Positions 1 to 5,840 of a stretch of 7,975 bases of DNA are shown here, in pieces (the first letter of the stretch is position 1; every line of letters begins with the position of its first letter). Below the pieces are notes generated by a model. It searched no databases and had not been told where the DNA came from. It was given only the letters and a program-made list of their open reading frames with translations. Source of the stretch: Verrucomicrobiota bacterium (GTDB taxonomy: Bacteria; Verrucomicrobiota; Kiritimatiellia; CAIQIC01; Lenti-01); the NCBI GenBank assembly GCA_022709625.1, contig JAKLIL010000069.1, positions 1 through 7,975 on the forward strand, written 5' to 3'. A program made the position numbers and the translations under genes.

Positions 1-138
1 GCCATCCAGGATGCGACCGGCCAGGATCTCGCGCACCATCCCGCGCTCGACGCGCTGGCCACGGTCCCCACCCGCTGCGAAGTCATCGCCAACAGCGCCC
101 CGGCCGTCAAAGACTATCTGGCCGCCCGCGCGCGCTGA
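1..138 (+). CDS. C-terminal end of an unrecognised protein (5' truncated by window)
   Basis: Reading from base 1 gives 45 sense codons and a TGA stop at 136-138, with no start codon, so only the C-terminus is present. Codon third positions are strongly G/C, as in the certain genes of the window, which supports real coding. The tail ends VKDYLAARAR and contains one Cys in the stretch TRCEVIANS. I do not recognise the family and offer no function. It is the only plus-strand gene seen and converges on the minus-strand kinase-like gene, with stop codons 33 bp apart. The overlapping minus-strand frames are weaker as coding candidates because they would run through the kinase gene's 3' end in another frame. 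Confidence 0.7.
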   Translation, partial: AIQDATGQDLAHHPALDALATVPTRCEVIANSAPAVKDYLAARAR

Positions 139-150
139 CCGGGTTTGCGC

Positions 151-167
151 CGCCGGCCGCCCCGGCG
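151..167. terminator. GC-only hairpin between convergent genes, possible weak terminator
   Basis: CGCCGG at 151-156 pairs perfectly with CCGGCG at 162-167 around a 5-nt loop. It sits in the 33-bp gap between two converging stop codons, where a shared transcription end would be expected. Neither strand has a proper T-run after the stem, so this is not a classical intrinsic terminator. In DNA this GC-rich such a stem could also arise by chance. Confidence 0.3.
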
Positions 168-171
168 TTGC

Positions 172-1512
172 TCAATACTTGTAGGCGCTGCCGCCGATGA
201 ATTCGCGCAGGAGCGAGGTTTTCGGCACGGGACCGTCGTCCTCGACCGGCGTCAGGTCCTTGAGCGTTTCGTAGACGCGTTTGGCGCGCACATAGGCGTC
301 CTGCCGCTTGGGATCGTTGCGGAACTTGTCCATGGCCGGCGGGAAGTACTTGAACAGCCGCGCCTTCAGGATCGGCAGTTCGAAGGGCATGGCGCTGTTG
401 ACCAGATAATCGACGGACCCGATGAACGGGATGATGTTGCGCAACTCGCTGCGGCGCACGTAGTGCCAATGCGTCAGCGTCTGCTCGGGCTGCAGGTTGC
501 GGTGCCAGCTGTCGCGGATCATGCGGCGCAGCAGCCGGTTATCCGCCCAGCGCATGAACAGCCCTTCGCGGTTGCGCACCTGGCCCAGTGTCTCGATGTA
601 GAGCTTGAACTTCTGGTCGTTGGGCGTGCTCTGGGTCATCTCGCCGTAGAGCCCATGCAGCGAATCGATCAGCAGGATCTGGTTCTTCGCCAGCTTCATG
701 TCGTAGACCTCGAGCTGCCGCTTGCCGGTCTTGAAGTCGTAGTGCGGCGTCTTGATGCTCTTGCCGGCGAGCAGCTCGGCGACGTGCCGGTCGATCAGCT
801 TCAGATCCAGCGCGTACGGCGTCTCGTAGTCGTAGTCGCCGAACTCGTCCTTGGGATGCTGTTCGAGATCGAAAAAGTAGTGGTCGATGTTCAGCGCCAG
901 GAACTCCCGCCCCGCCTCGGCCAGCTTCTCGCTGACCTTGATCGTGGTGGTCGTCTTGCTGGACGAGCTGGGGCCGGCGATGAAAAACACCCGGACGTGC
1001 GGCAGCCGTTCGACGAACATCTGCGCGCCGGCCTGCACCTCTTCGTCGTAGCGCCGTTCGCAGTCCGCGATCAGCTGCGGCAGCCGGCCCGCCGCGATGA
1101 TCTCGTTGAGGCCGTCGACGGTCTCGCAGCCGTGGTCCATGTTCCAGCGGAGAACCTCGTAGATTTTCTTGTACGGGATGTTGTCCGTGGCCTCGAACTT
1201 GTAGGCCCGGCGCGCGCGTTCCATCTGCCGTTCGTGGCGGTAGAGAATATAGGCGCGGGCGGTTTTGGCATGCCCGTCCTTGATCAGGGTTTCCTCGACC
1301 AGATCCTGGATTTCCTCGACCGACGGCGTGGACGCGGCGCCGAAATTGGCCTCCAGCTTCCGTTCGACCAACTGGGCCAGCCGGTCCGCCATGGCCCGGT
1401 CGCTGCCGCCCACCGCCGCCGCGGCCTTGAATATCGCCGTGGCGATGCGGTCGCGATCGTAGGCCACGACGGTTCCGTCGCGTTTGACAATGCGTTGGAT
1501 GGTGGAACTCAT
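172..1512 (-). CDS. ATP-cone domain fused to uridine kinase/phosphoribulokinase-like P-loop domain
   Basis: 446 aa. Residues about 4-95 form an ATP-cone (starts IQRIVKRDGTVVAYDRDRI), the nucleotide-sensing module of ribonucleotide reductases and NrdR. From about 172 a uridine-kinase/phosphoribulokinase-type P-loop domain follows: Walker A-like GPSSSSKT at 180-187, LNIDHYF at 207-213 (like the uridine-kinase D-x-Y/F motif), TPHYDFKTGKR near 255-264, and a Walker B-like strand ILLIDSLHGLY at 279-289. In this superfamily the enzyme phosphorylates a hydroxyl of a nucleoside or sugar, but the substrate here is unknown. The second Walker A glycine is Ser185, which is unusual. The start is ATG 1512 with GGAG six bases upstream. 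It lies 54 bp after rpoD on the same strand with no clear terminator between, so cotranscription is likely. Similar proteins may carry uninformative names in databases. The fold assignment is firm; the activity is inferred. Confidence 0.88.
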   Translation of the reverse strand: MSSTIQRIVKRDGTVVAYDRDRIATAIFKAAAAVGGSDRAMADRLAQLVERKLEANFGAASTPSVEEIQDLVEETLIKDGHAKTARAYILYRHERQMERARRAYKFEATDNIPYKKIYEVLRWNMDHGCETVDGLNEIIAAGRLPQLIADCERRYDEEVQAGAQMFVERLPHVRVFFIAGPSSSSKTTTTIKVSEKLAEAGREFLALNIDHYFFDLEQHPKDEFGDYDYETPYALDLKLIDRHVAELLAGKSIKTPHYDFKTGKRQLEVYDMKLAKNQILLIDSLHGLYGEMTQSTPNDQKFKLYIETLGQVRNREGLFMRWADNRLLRRMIRDSWHRNLQPEQTLTHWHYVRRSELRNIIPFIGSVDYLVNSAMPFELPILKARLFKYFPPAMDKFRNDPKRQDAYVRAKRVYETLKDLTPVEDDGPVPKTSLLREFIGGSAYKY

Positions 1513-1566
1513 GGGGTTCTCCGGGTTTGGCCGCCGGCAAGGCCGGGGCTGGGTGGCGGGGCGGGA

Positions 1567-3408
1567 TCAGTCGTTTTCCAGGAATCCTTCCAGTTTCCGG
1601 ATGCGGGTGGGATGGCGCATCTTGCGCAGGGCCTTGGCCTCGATCTGGCGAATGCGCTCGCGGGTGACCTTGAATTTCTTGCCCACTTCTTCCAAGGTGC
1701 GGGAATAGCCGTCGGCCAGGCCGAACCGCAGGGTCAGCACCTCCTGTTCGCGTTCCGTGAGCGTGCCGAGCACGTTCTGGAGGCGTTCCTTGAGGAGGCT
1801 GTAGGCGGTCATCTCGCTGGGATTTTCCGCGGTCTTGTCCTCGATGAAATCCCCGAAATGGGTGTCTTCGCTGTCGCCCACCGGGCTTTGCAGCGAGATC
1901 GGCTGCTGGGCCATCTTGAGCACGGCGCGCACCCGGTCCACCGGCAGGTTCATGTCCTCGGCGATTTCGTCGGGCGTGGGTTCGCGGCCGAAAGCCTGGA
2001 CCAGTTGTTTCTGGATCCGCATCAGCTTGTTGATGGTTTCGATCATGTGCACCGGAATGCGGATGGTACGCGCCTGGTCCGCGATGGACCGGGTGATGGC
2101 TTGGCGAATCCACCAGGTGGCGTAGGTGCTGAACTTGTAGCCCCGGCGGTATTCGAATTTTTCGACCGCCTTCATCAGGCCCATGTTGCCTTCCTGGATA
2201 AGGTCCAGGAACGAAAGCCCGCGGTTCGTGTACTTCTTGGCGATCGAGATGACCAAGCGCAGGTTGGCTTCGACCATCTCGGTCTTGGCTTTCAGTCCCT
2301 TGCGCAGCCACTCGCGCAATTCCTGGTGCTGGGCGGCAAACTGGTCGGCCGTGAGGCACTGTTCCTCTTCCATCCGCCGCTGCTGGCGGCCGGCGTCCTT
2401 GGCCTGGGCGCGCTTGGCGGTGTTGCGGGATTTTTCCAGTTCGCGGATTTGCTTTTTCTGGCGGTCGAACTTGTGCCAGATGCCGTCGGCCAAGGGGGCG
2501 AAATCCTCGATGGCTTTTTGCTTGAACAGAAACCGGTCCAGCATGTCCGCCAGTTTTTCGCGGGCCTGGACAAACGCCTTGTGGCGTTTTTCGCTTTCGG
2601 CCTTGGACTGGCGGGAGGCGCCCAGCAACTTGAACCGCTCGCGCACCGCGGCGCGGTTTCGCTCGACGTCCCGCAGCAGCTTGGGAACGTCCGCGAAATA
2701 CTTGTCCCGGCCCACCTCGTGCTTGTCGCTGATCACGCGGTCGAAGCGTTCGCGGGACGTCTTCAGGCGTTCGATCATGTCGAAGTACGCCATGGCGGCA
2801 AAACCGAAACGATGGATCAGCCGCTTGGAATGGATTTCCGCTTCTTCGATCCGCTTGGAGATTTCCACCTCCTGTTCGCGGGTCAGCAAGGGGACCTGCC
2901 CCATCTGTTTCAAATACATCCGGACGGGATCATCGATCACGGAACTGTCGGCGCGGGGCGTAGCTTCCCGGGTCTTGCCGGTCGCGGCCGCCGTTTCCGG
3001 CGACGCCGGCGCTTCCAGTTCGACGGCGTCCTGAACGACTTCGATGTCGAGCTTGCGCAGTTTTTCGACGACGCGCTCCATTTCGTCGGTCCCCACCAGC
3101 TCGTGGGGCAAGGCCTCGTTCAGCTGGTCGAGCGAGATTTTTCCGCCTTGGTCGCGGGCCAAGGCGATGACAGGCTGCATGTAGTCCGCTTTTTTCCCGT
3201 TGGGCGGCGCCACGATGGTCTTCGCCGAGCTTGGCAGAACCGCCGCCGGCGTTTTCCTTTTTGCTATGGCCGCAGGTTTGGTTGGCTTTTTATCCCCGCC
3301 GGCAAGCCGAGAAACGGGGGGACGGCTTTTCGCGGGTTTGGCGGGCGCAGCCCGCTTCTTGGCGGAGGAACTGGAAACGGCGGACGATTTCTTCTGTTGG
3401 CTTGGCAT
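1567..3408 (-). CDS. rpoD: RNA polymerase primary sigma factor RpoD (sigma-70)
   Basis: 613 aa, the same length as E. coli RpoD. This housekeeping sigma subunit directs RNA polymerase to -10/-35 promoters. Domains: Lys/Ala/Pro-rich low-complexity leader (1-70), region 1.1 (about 73-127), region 1.2 with DPVRMYLKQMG (160-170), a charged non-conserved insert (about 191-372), region 2 (375-450) with the near-invariant STYATWWIRQAITRSIADQ (427-445), region 3 (about 453-530), and region 4 (545-613) with helix-turn-helix EEVGKKFKVTRERIRQIEAK (573-592). Region 1.1 and the exact region 2.4 mark it as primary rather than alternative sigma. The ATG at 3408 has only a poor, distant AGGA, but the region upstream carries a good promoter. 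Stop TGA 1567-1569; the kinase-like gene follows on the same strand. The leader before region 1.1 is longer than in E. coli. Confidence 0.98.
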   Translation of the reverse strand: MPSQQKKSSAVSSSSAKKRAAPAKPAKSRPPVSRLAGGDKKPTKPAAIAKRKTPAAVLPSSAKTIVAPPNGKKADYMQPVIALARDQGGKISLDQLNEALPHELVGTDEMERVVEKLRKLDIEVVQDAVELEAPASPETAAATGKTREATPRADSSVIDDPVRMYLKQMGQVPLLTREQEVEISKRIEEAEIHSKRLIHRFGFAAMAYFDMIERLKTSRERFDRVISDKHEVGRDKYFADVPKLLRDVERNRAAVRERFKLLGASRQSKAESEKRHKAFVQAREKLADMLDRFLFKQKAIEDFAPLADGIWHKFDRQKKQIRELEKSRNTAKRAQAKDAGRQQRRMEEEQCLTADQFAAQHQELREWLRKGLKAKTEMVEANLRLVISIAKKYTNRGLSFLDLIQEGNMGLMKAVEKFEYRRGYKFSTYATWWIRQAITRSIADQARTIRIPVHMIETINKLMRIQKQLVQAFGREPTPDEIAEDMNLPVDRVRAVLKMAQQPISLQSPVGDSEDTHFGDFIEDKTAENPSEMTAYSLLKERLQNVLGTLTEREQEVLTLRFGLADGYSRTLEEVGKKFKVTRERIRQIEAKALRKMRHPTRIRKLEGFLEND

Positions 3409-3454
3409 ACGGGGCTACCGGACAATCCTTTCCTTCAAATCGGCACAATTTTAC

Positions 3455-3483
3455 AATATGGTAAAGGCTCGTAAAACTGTCAA
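3455..3483 (-). promoter_or_regulatory. sigma-70 promoter of rpoD
   Basis: On the minus strand a perfect -35 box TTGACA (3483-3478) is followed after 17 bp by CATATT (3460-3455), matching TATAAT at four of six positions. Transcription would start near 3448, about 40 nt before the rpoD ATG at 3408. Position, spacing and the drop in GC around it all fit. If correct, rpoD is read by its own product. No operator-like repeat is obvious beside it. Confidence 0.65.
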
Positions 3484-3509
3484 GGTCGTTGTGCGTTTTT
3501 TGTGGAACA

Positions 3510-3529
3510 GCGCCCGGGGGCGCCTTTTT
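3510..3529 (+). terminator. Terminator-like hairpin on the plus strand inside the rpoD upstream gap
   Basis: GCGCC at 3510-3514 pairs with GGCGC at 3519-3523 around a 4-nt loop, and one base later comes a run of five T on the plus strand (3525-3529). That is intrinsic-terminator form, but no plus-strand gene ends here. On the minus strand the T-run becomes an A-run before the stem, so as an end signal for the TPR gene (stop 3588) it would be weak. The rest of the 3409-3587 gap holds the rpoD promoter and leader; I see no gene in it. Confidence 0.4.
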
Positions 3530-3587
3530 CGATTACCCATTGACGCCGAGCTGGTTACAACTTGACAAGACATCGGGTCCGGCAAAA

Positions 3588-4013
3588 TCAACCTGTACGG
3601 GCAGCCAATTGGGCCAAAATGCGGACAAAGCGGGCATCGGTGCGGATCAGTGCGAGATCGTCATCGGTCCGCAACCATTCGGCATCGTCGTAACCGAGCG
3701 CGACGGCCCGTTCGAGGGCGGCAAAGGCGTCGTCGGTCTGACCGGTCAGCGCCAAGCTGCAAGCGAGATTGTACCAAGCCGTCGGCGAACCCGGCTGGAT
3801 CTTCACCATCTCGCGATCGGCGGCCAAGCCTTCCTGGTACCGCCCCATCTCGGTGTACAGGCATCCCAGACTTTCGATCACCGCCGGGTGGCGCGGCAAC
3901 CGCGCCCGCACTCCCTCCAGAAACGCCACCTCCAGACGCCGGGCGCGCTCCGCTCCGGCGCGGGTCGCGGCCGACGCGGGCAGGGCGGCATCGCCGAAAG
4001 AAGGGGCCGGCAT
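3588..4013 (-). CDS. Small tetratricopeptide-repeat (TPR) protein
   Basis: 141 aa, without signal peptide or membrane segment, so probably cytoplasmic. Residues about 43-110 show TPR helix pairs: HPAVIESLGCLYTEMGRYQE, then GSPTAWYNLACSLALTGQTD with the usual W/LG/Y-A-F spacing, and AFAALERAVALGYDD. The C-terminal part (WLRTDDDLALIRTDARFVRIL) resembles the capping segment seen at the end of many TPR arrays. TPR arrays bind proteins or peptides; no catalytic role is expected and the partner is unknown. The chosen ATG at 4013 lies 8 bp after the gltA stop, with only a weak ribosome site, so translation is probably coupled to gltA. The frame stays open further upstream, but that would run through gltA. 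Whether it acts with citrate synthase is unknown. Confidence 0.85.
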   Translation of the reverse strand: MPAPSFGDAALPASAATRAGAERARRLEVAFLEGVRARLPRHPAVIESLGCLYTEMGRYQEGLAADREMVKIQPGSPTAWYNLACSLALTGQTDDAFAALERAVALGYDDAEWLRTDDDLALIRTDARFVRILAQLAARTG

Positions 4014-4021
4014 GGCAGGGC

Positions 4022-5329
4022 CTAGTCCCGCGCCTCGATGGGCACATACTCGGTTTTGCCGGGGCCGGTGTAGATTTGGCGGGGGCGCATGATCTTCTGC
4101 TCGGGGTCGTTGTGCATCTCCTGCCAATGTGCGATCCAGCCGGGCAACCGGCCCAGCGCGAAAAGCACCGTGAAGGTCTCCTTCGGGAACCCCATGGCCC
4201 GGTAGATCAAGCCCGTGTAAAAATCGACGTTGGGATAGAGATTCCGTTCCTGGAAATAGACGTCGTTCAACGCCCGTTCCTCGAGGCCCTGGGCGATGTC
4301 CAGCAGGGGATCGTTCAGCCGCTTTTTCTTCAGCATGGCCTGGCACAACTGCTTGGCGATCTTCGCCCGCGGATCGTACGATTTGTAGATGCGGTGTCCG
4401 AAGCCCATCAGCCGGAACGGATCGTTCTTGTCCTTGGCCTTCGCCACGACCTGGTCCGGCGTCAGGCCGTCGCGCTGGATCTTCTCGAGCATCTCGACCA
4501 CCGCCTGGTTGGCGCCGCCGTGCAGCGGGCCCCACAGCGCGCAGATGCCCGCGGAAATGCAGGCGTAGAGATTGGCGCCGGTGCTGCCGACCATGCGCAC
4601 CGCGGTGGTGGAAGCGTTCTGCTCGTGGTCCGCATGCAGGATGAGCAGTTTGTTCATCACGGCCACGTCGTAGTCGTCGGCCTTGTAGAGCGACACGGGC
4701 GAGCAGAACATCATGTTGAGGAAGTTCTCGCAGTAGCTGTGCCGGTGGCTCGGATAAACGAACGGCTCGCCGATCGACTTCTTGTAGGAAAACGCCGCGA
4801 TGGTGCGCAGTTTCGAGAGCAGCCGCGTCACGGTAATGTCGATCTCCTCCTTGTCGCTGTCGAGCCGCAGTTCGGGATAGAAGCTGGACAGGGACACCAC
4901 CATGGCCGAGAGCACCGCCATCGGATGGGCGCCCTCGGGGTAGTTGCCGAAGAAACTGCGCATGTCCTCGTGCAACATCGAATGGATGTTCAGCAGGCGG
5001 GAAAACCGCTGCCGCTGGGTCGTGGTCGGGAGCGCCCCGTGGATCAGCAGGTACGCCACTTCGATGAAACTGCAGTGCTCGACGAGGTCTTCGATCGCAT
5101 AGCCCCGGTGGCGGAGAATGCCCTGTTCGCCGTCGACGTAGGTAATGGCGCTGCGGCAGACGCAGGTGTTCATCATGGCGGGATCGAAGGCATAGCAGCC
5201 GGTCTCCGCTTTCAAGCGGCTGAAGTTGAAGGCCCGTTCCCCCTCCGTGCCTTCCAGCATCTCCACCTCAACGGTTTTGCCGTCCCAACTGAGATTCGCC
5301 TTGGGTTGTTTTTTCTTCTCGTCGCTCAT
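4022..5329 (-). CDS. gltA: Citrate synthase (type II, GltA)
   Basis: 435 aa, close to the 427 aa of E. coli GltA. It condenses acetyl-CoA and oxaloacetate to citrate, the entry step of the TCA cycle, in the cytoplasm. The N-terminal small beta domain of type II enzymes is present (about 10-60), followed by the all-helical core. Catalytic residues are in place: His270 in GPLHGGANQ, His312 in MGFGHRIYKSYDPRA and Asp369 in YPNVDFYTG; LHADHEQNAS at 231-240 is the other conserved histidine motif. Start ATG 5329 has GGAG eight bases upstream. The stop TAG (4022-4024) is 8 bp before the TPR gene. Upstream lies the rpmB terminator, so gltA probably has its own promoter very close to the gene. Whether the NADH-inhibited regulation of enterobacterial enzymes applies cannot be read from this. 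Confidence 0.98.
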   Translation of the reverse strand: MSDEKKKQPKANLSWDGKTVEVEMLEGTEGERAFNFSRLKAETGCYAFDPAMMNTCVCRSAITYVDGEQGILRHRGYAIEDLVEHCSFIEVAYLLIHGALPTTTQRQRFSRLLNIHSMLHEDMRSFFGNYPEGAHPMAVLSAMVVSLSSFYPELRLDSDKEEIDITVTRLLSKLRTIAAFSYKKSIGEPFVYPSHRHSYCENFLNMMFCSPVSLYKADDYDVAVMNKLLILHADHEQNASTTAVRMVGSTGANLYACISAGICALWGPLHGGANQAVVEMLEKIQRDGLTPDQVVAKAKDKNDPFRLMGFGHRIYKSYDPRAKIAKQLCQAMLKKKRLNDPLLDIAQGLEERALNDVYFQERNLYPNVDFYTGLIYRAMGFPKETFTVLFALGRLPGWIAHWQEMHNDPEQKIMRPRQIYTGPGKTEYVPIEARD

Positions 5330-5356
5330 GGTTTCCGCTCCGTTCCTCCCGCACCC

Positions 5357-5365
5357 ATCCTAGCA
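5357..5365 (-). promoter_or_regulatory. Possible extended -10 promoter of gltA
   Basis: The minus strand reads TGCTAGGAT, a TGn extended -10 followed by TAGGAT (four of six consensus bases), directly after the T-run of the rpmB terminator. Start would be near 5350, leaving a leader of about 20 nt that contains the gltA ribosome site. No good -35 box exists 16-18 bp upstream because that region is the terminator stem. This is tentative; gltA could also be expressed by readthrough. Confidence 0.3.
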
Positions 5366-5399
5366 AAAACACCTCGTCGCGCAGGCGCGGCAAGGTGTT
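5365..5399 (-). terminator. Intrinsic terminator of rpmB
   Basis: On the minus strand AACACCT (5399-5393) pairs with AGGTGTT (5374-5368). An inner CGCG/CGCG stem closes a 4-nt loop, with a mismatch between the two stems. The descending arm runs into five T (5369-5365). It lies about 50 bp after the rpmB stop and about 36 bp before the gltA start, so it separates the two units. The plus strand has no T-run, so it works in one direction. Confidence 0.75.
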
Positions 5400-5451
5400 G
5401 CCCAGAGGCCTCGCGGCCTGGTTGACGTGCGGTCGATCGCGCCGCGCCGCC

Positions 5452-5679
5452 TCAAGCCTTGGTCACCTTGCCCGCCTTGAGGCAGGCCGTACAGACCGTC
5501 AGGGTCTTGACGCCGCCGCCAACGTGGGCGCGGACCTTCTGCAAATTGGCCTTGAAGGTGCGCTTCGTGACGCCCGTGGTGTGCAACCCGATGCCGCCCT
5601 GTTTCTTGGACAACCCGTGGCGGACGATCCGCGAACCGGTCGTCGTTCCTTTTCCGCAAATCTGGCAAATCGTGGACAT
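5452..5679 (-). CDS. rpmB: 50S ribosomal protein bL28
   Basis: 75 aa, a normal bL28 length. This small basic protein of the large ribosomal subunit matches the family along its length: start MSTICQICGKGTTTGSRIVR, then GLSKKQGGIGLHTTGVTKR, then FKANLQKVRAHVGGG. Two CxxC pairs (Cys5/Cys8 and Cys63/Cys66) make it the zinc-binding C+ form. The start ATG 5679 is fixed by a strong AGGAG six bases upstream (5690-5686) and by homology; the frame is open further upstream but that part is promoter. Stop TGA 5452-5454. rpmB is often beside rpmG (bL33), which is absent here. It appears to be a single-gene unit with its own promoter and terminator. Confidence 0.97.
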   Translation of the reverse strand: MSTICQICGKGTTTGSRIVRHGLSKKQGGIGLHTTGVTKRTFKANLQKVRAHVGGGVKTLTVCTACLKAGKVTKA

Positions 5680-5706
5680 GCTGGTCTCCTGATCGAAAGT
5701 GGACGG

Positions 5707-5736
5707 ACTATAGCCCCCGCCCCGCCCGCCGCGCAA
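5707..5736 (-). promoter_or_regulatory. Probable rpmB promoter
   Basis: On the minus strand TTGCGC (5736-5731) and TATAGT (5712-5707, five of six consensus bases) are 18 bp apart, the spacer being only G and C. Start would be near 5700, giving a leader of about 20 nt with the AGGAG site. The -10 is convincing; the -35 matches only TTG. Confidence 0.5.
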
Positions 5737-5740
5737 GTGA

Positions 5741-5763
5741 AAATCAGGTCCTAAATCAGGTCC
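5741..5763. repeat. Two tandem copies of an 11-bp unit
   Basis: AAATCAGGTCC occurs at 5741-5751 and again at 5753-5763, a 12-bp period. It lies just upstream of the proposed rpmB -35 box. It could be an activator or operator site or a repeat remnant next to the palindrome; nothing here decides between them. Confidence 0.6.
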
Positions 5764-5772
5764 AGCACCAGT

Positions 5773-5840
5773 CGCCGGGGGCAGGCATTAAGAAATAAAA
5801 ATCTGGCCGAAAACTTAATTCTTAATGCCTGACCCCGGCG
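5773..5840. repeat. Palindromic repeat (REP/MITE-like), arms of 22 bp
   Basis: The left arm 5773-5794 and right arm 5819-5840 are reverse complements with one mismatch (G5781 against A5832), around a 24-nt AT-rich centre (5795-5818). Both arms hold the core CAGGCATTAAGAA or its complement. The strand would fold into a very stable long hairpin. Size and structure fit a REP or miniature inverted-repeat element, the kind moved by IS200-like or RAYT transposases. No transposase is in the window and only one copy is present, so mobility is inferred. No target-site duplication is clear. The right arm overlaps the end of queH. With no T-run after it, it is not a typical terminator, though it might slow transcription from the queH operon before rpmB. 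Confidence 0.8.

Noticed and set aside
539..2359. A 606-codon minus-strand open frame overlapping rpoD and the kinase-like gene
   Set aside because: It is the shifted frame of both genes and has the Gly/Arg/Pro-rich composition of a frame shadow. Both true frames carry clear family motifs and intact stops and starts.
145..3474. An open plus-strand frame of 1109 codons opposite the kinase-like gene and rpoD
   Set aside because: It is wholly antisense to two certain genes. GC-rich codon use in those genes removes stops from the opposite frame. Its Val/Leu/Gly/Arg/His-rich sequence shows no family motif.
3562..3567. Perfect TTGACA on the plus strand
   Set aside because: No acceptable -10 box at 16-18 bp, and no plus-strand gene follows.
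4014..4535. Upstream extension of the TPR frame into gltA, giving 315 residues
   Set aside because: The extension overlaps the catalytic core of gltA in another frame and has shadow composition. The ATG at 4013 right after the gltA stop is the natural start.
3650..5425. A 591-codon plus-strand open frame opposite gltA and the TPR gene
   Set aside because: Antisense shadow of gltA, with Arg/His-rich composition and no recognisable domain.
5773..5840. Palindrome as a phage or IS attachment site or a CRISPR unit
   Set aside because: A single copy, no spacer array, no integrase target such as a tRNA gene, and no transposase reading frame nearby.
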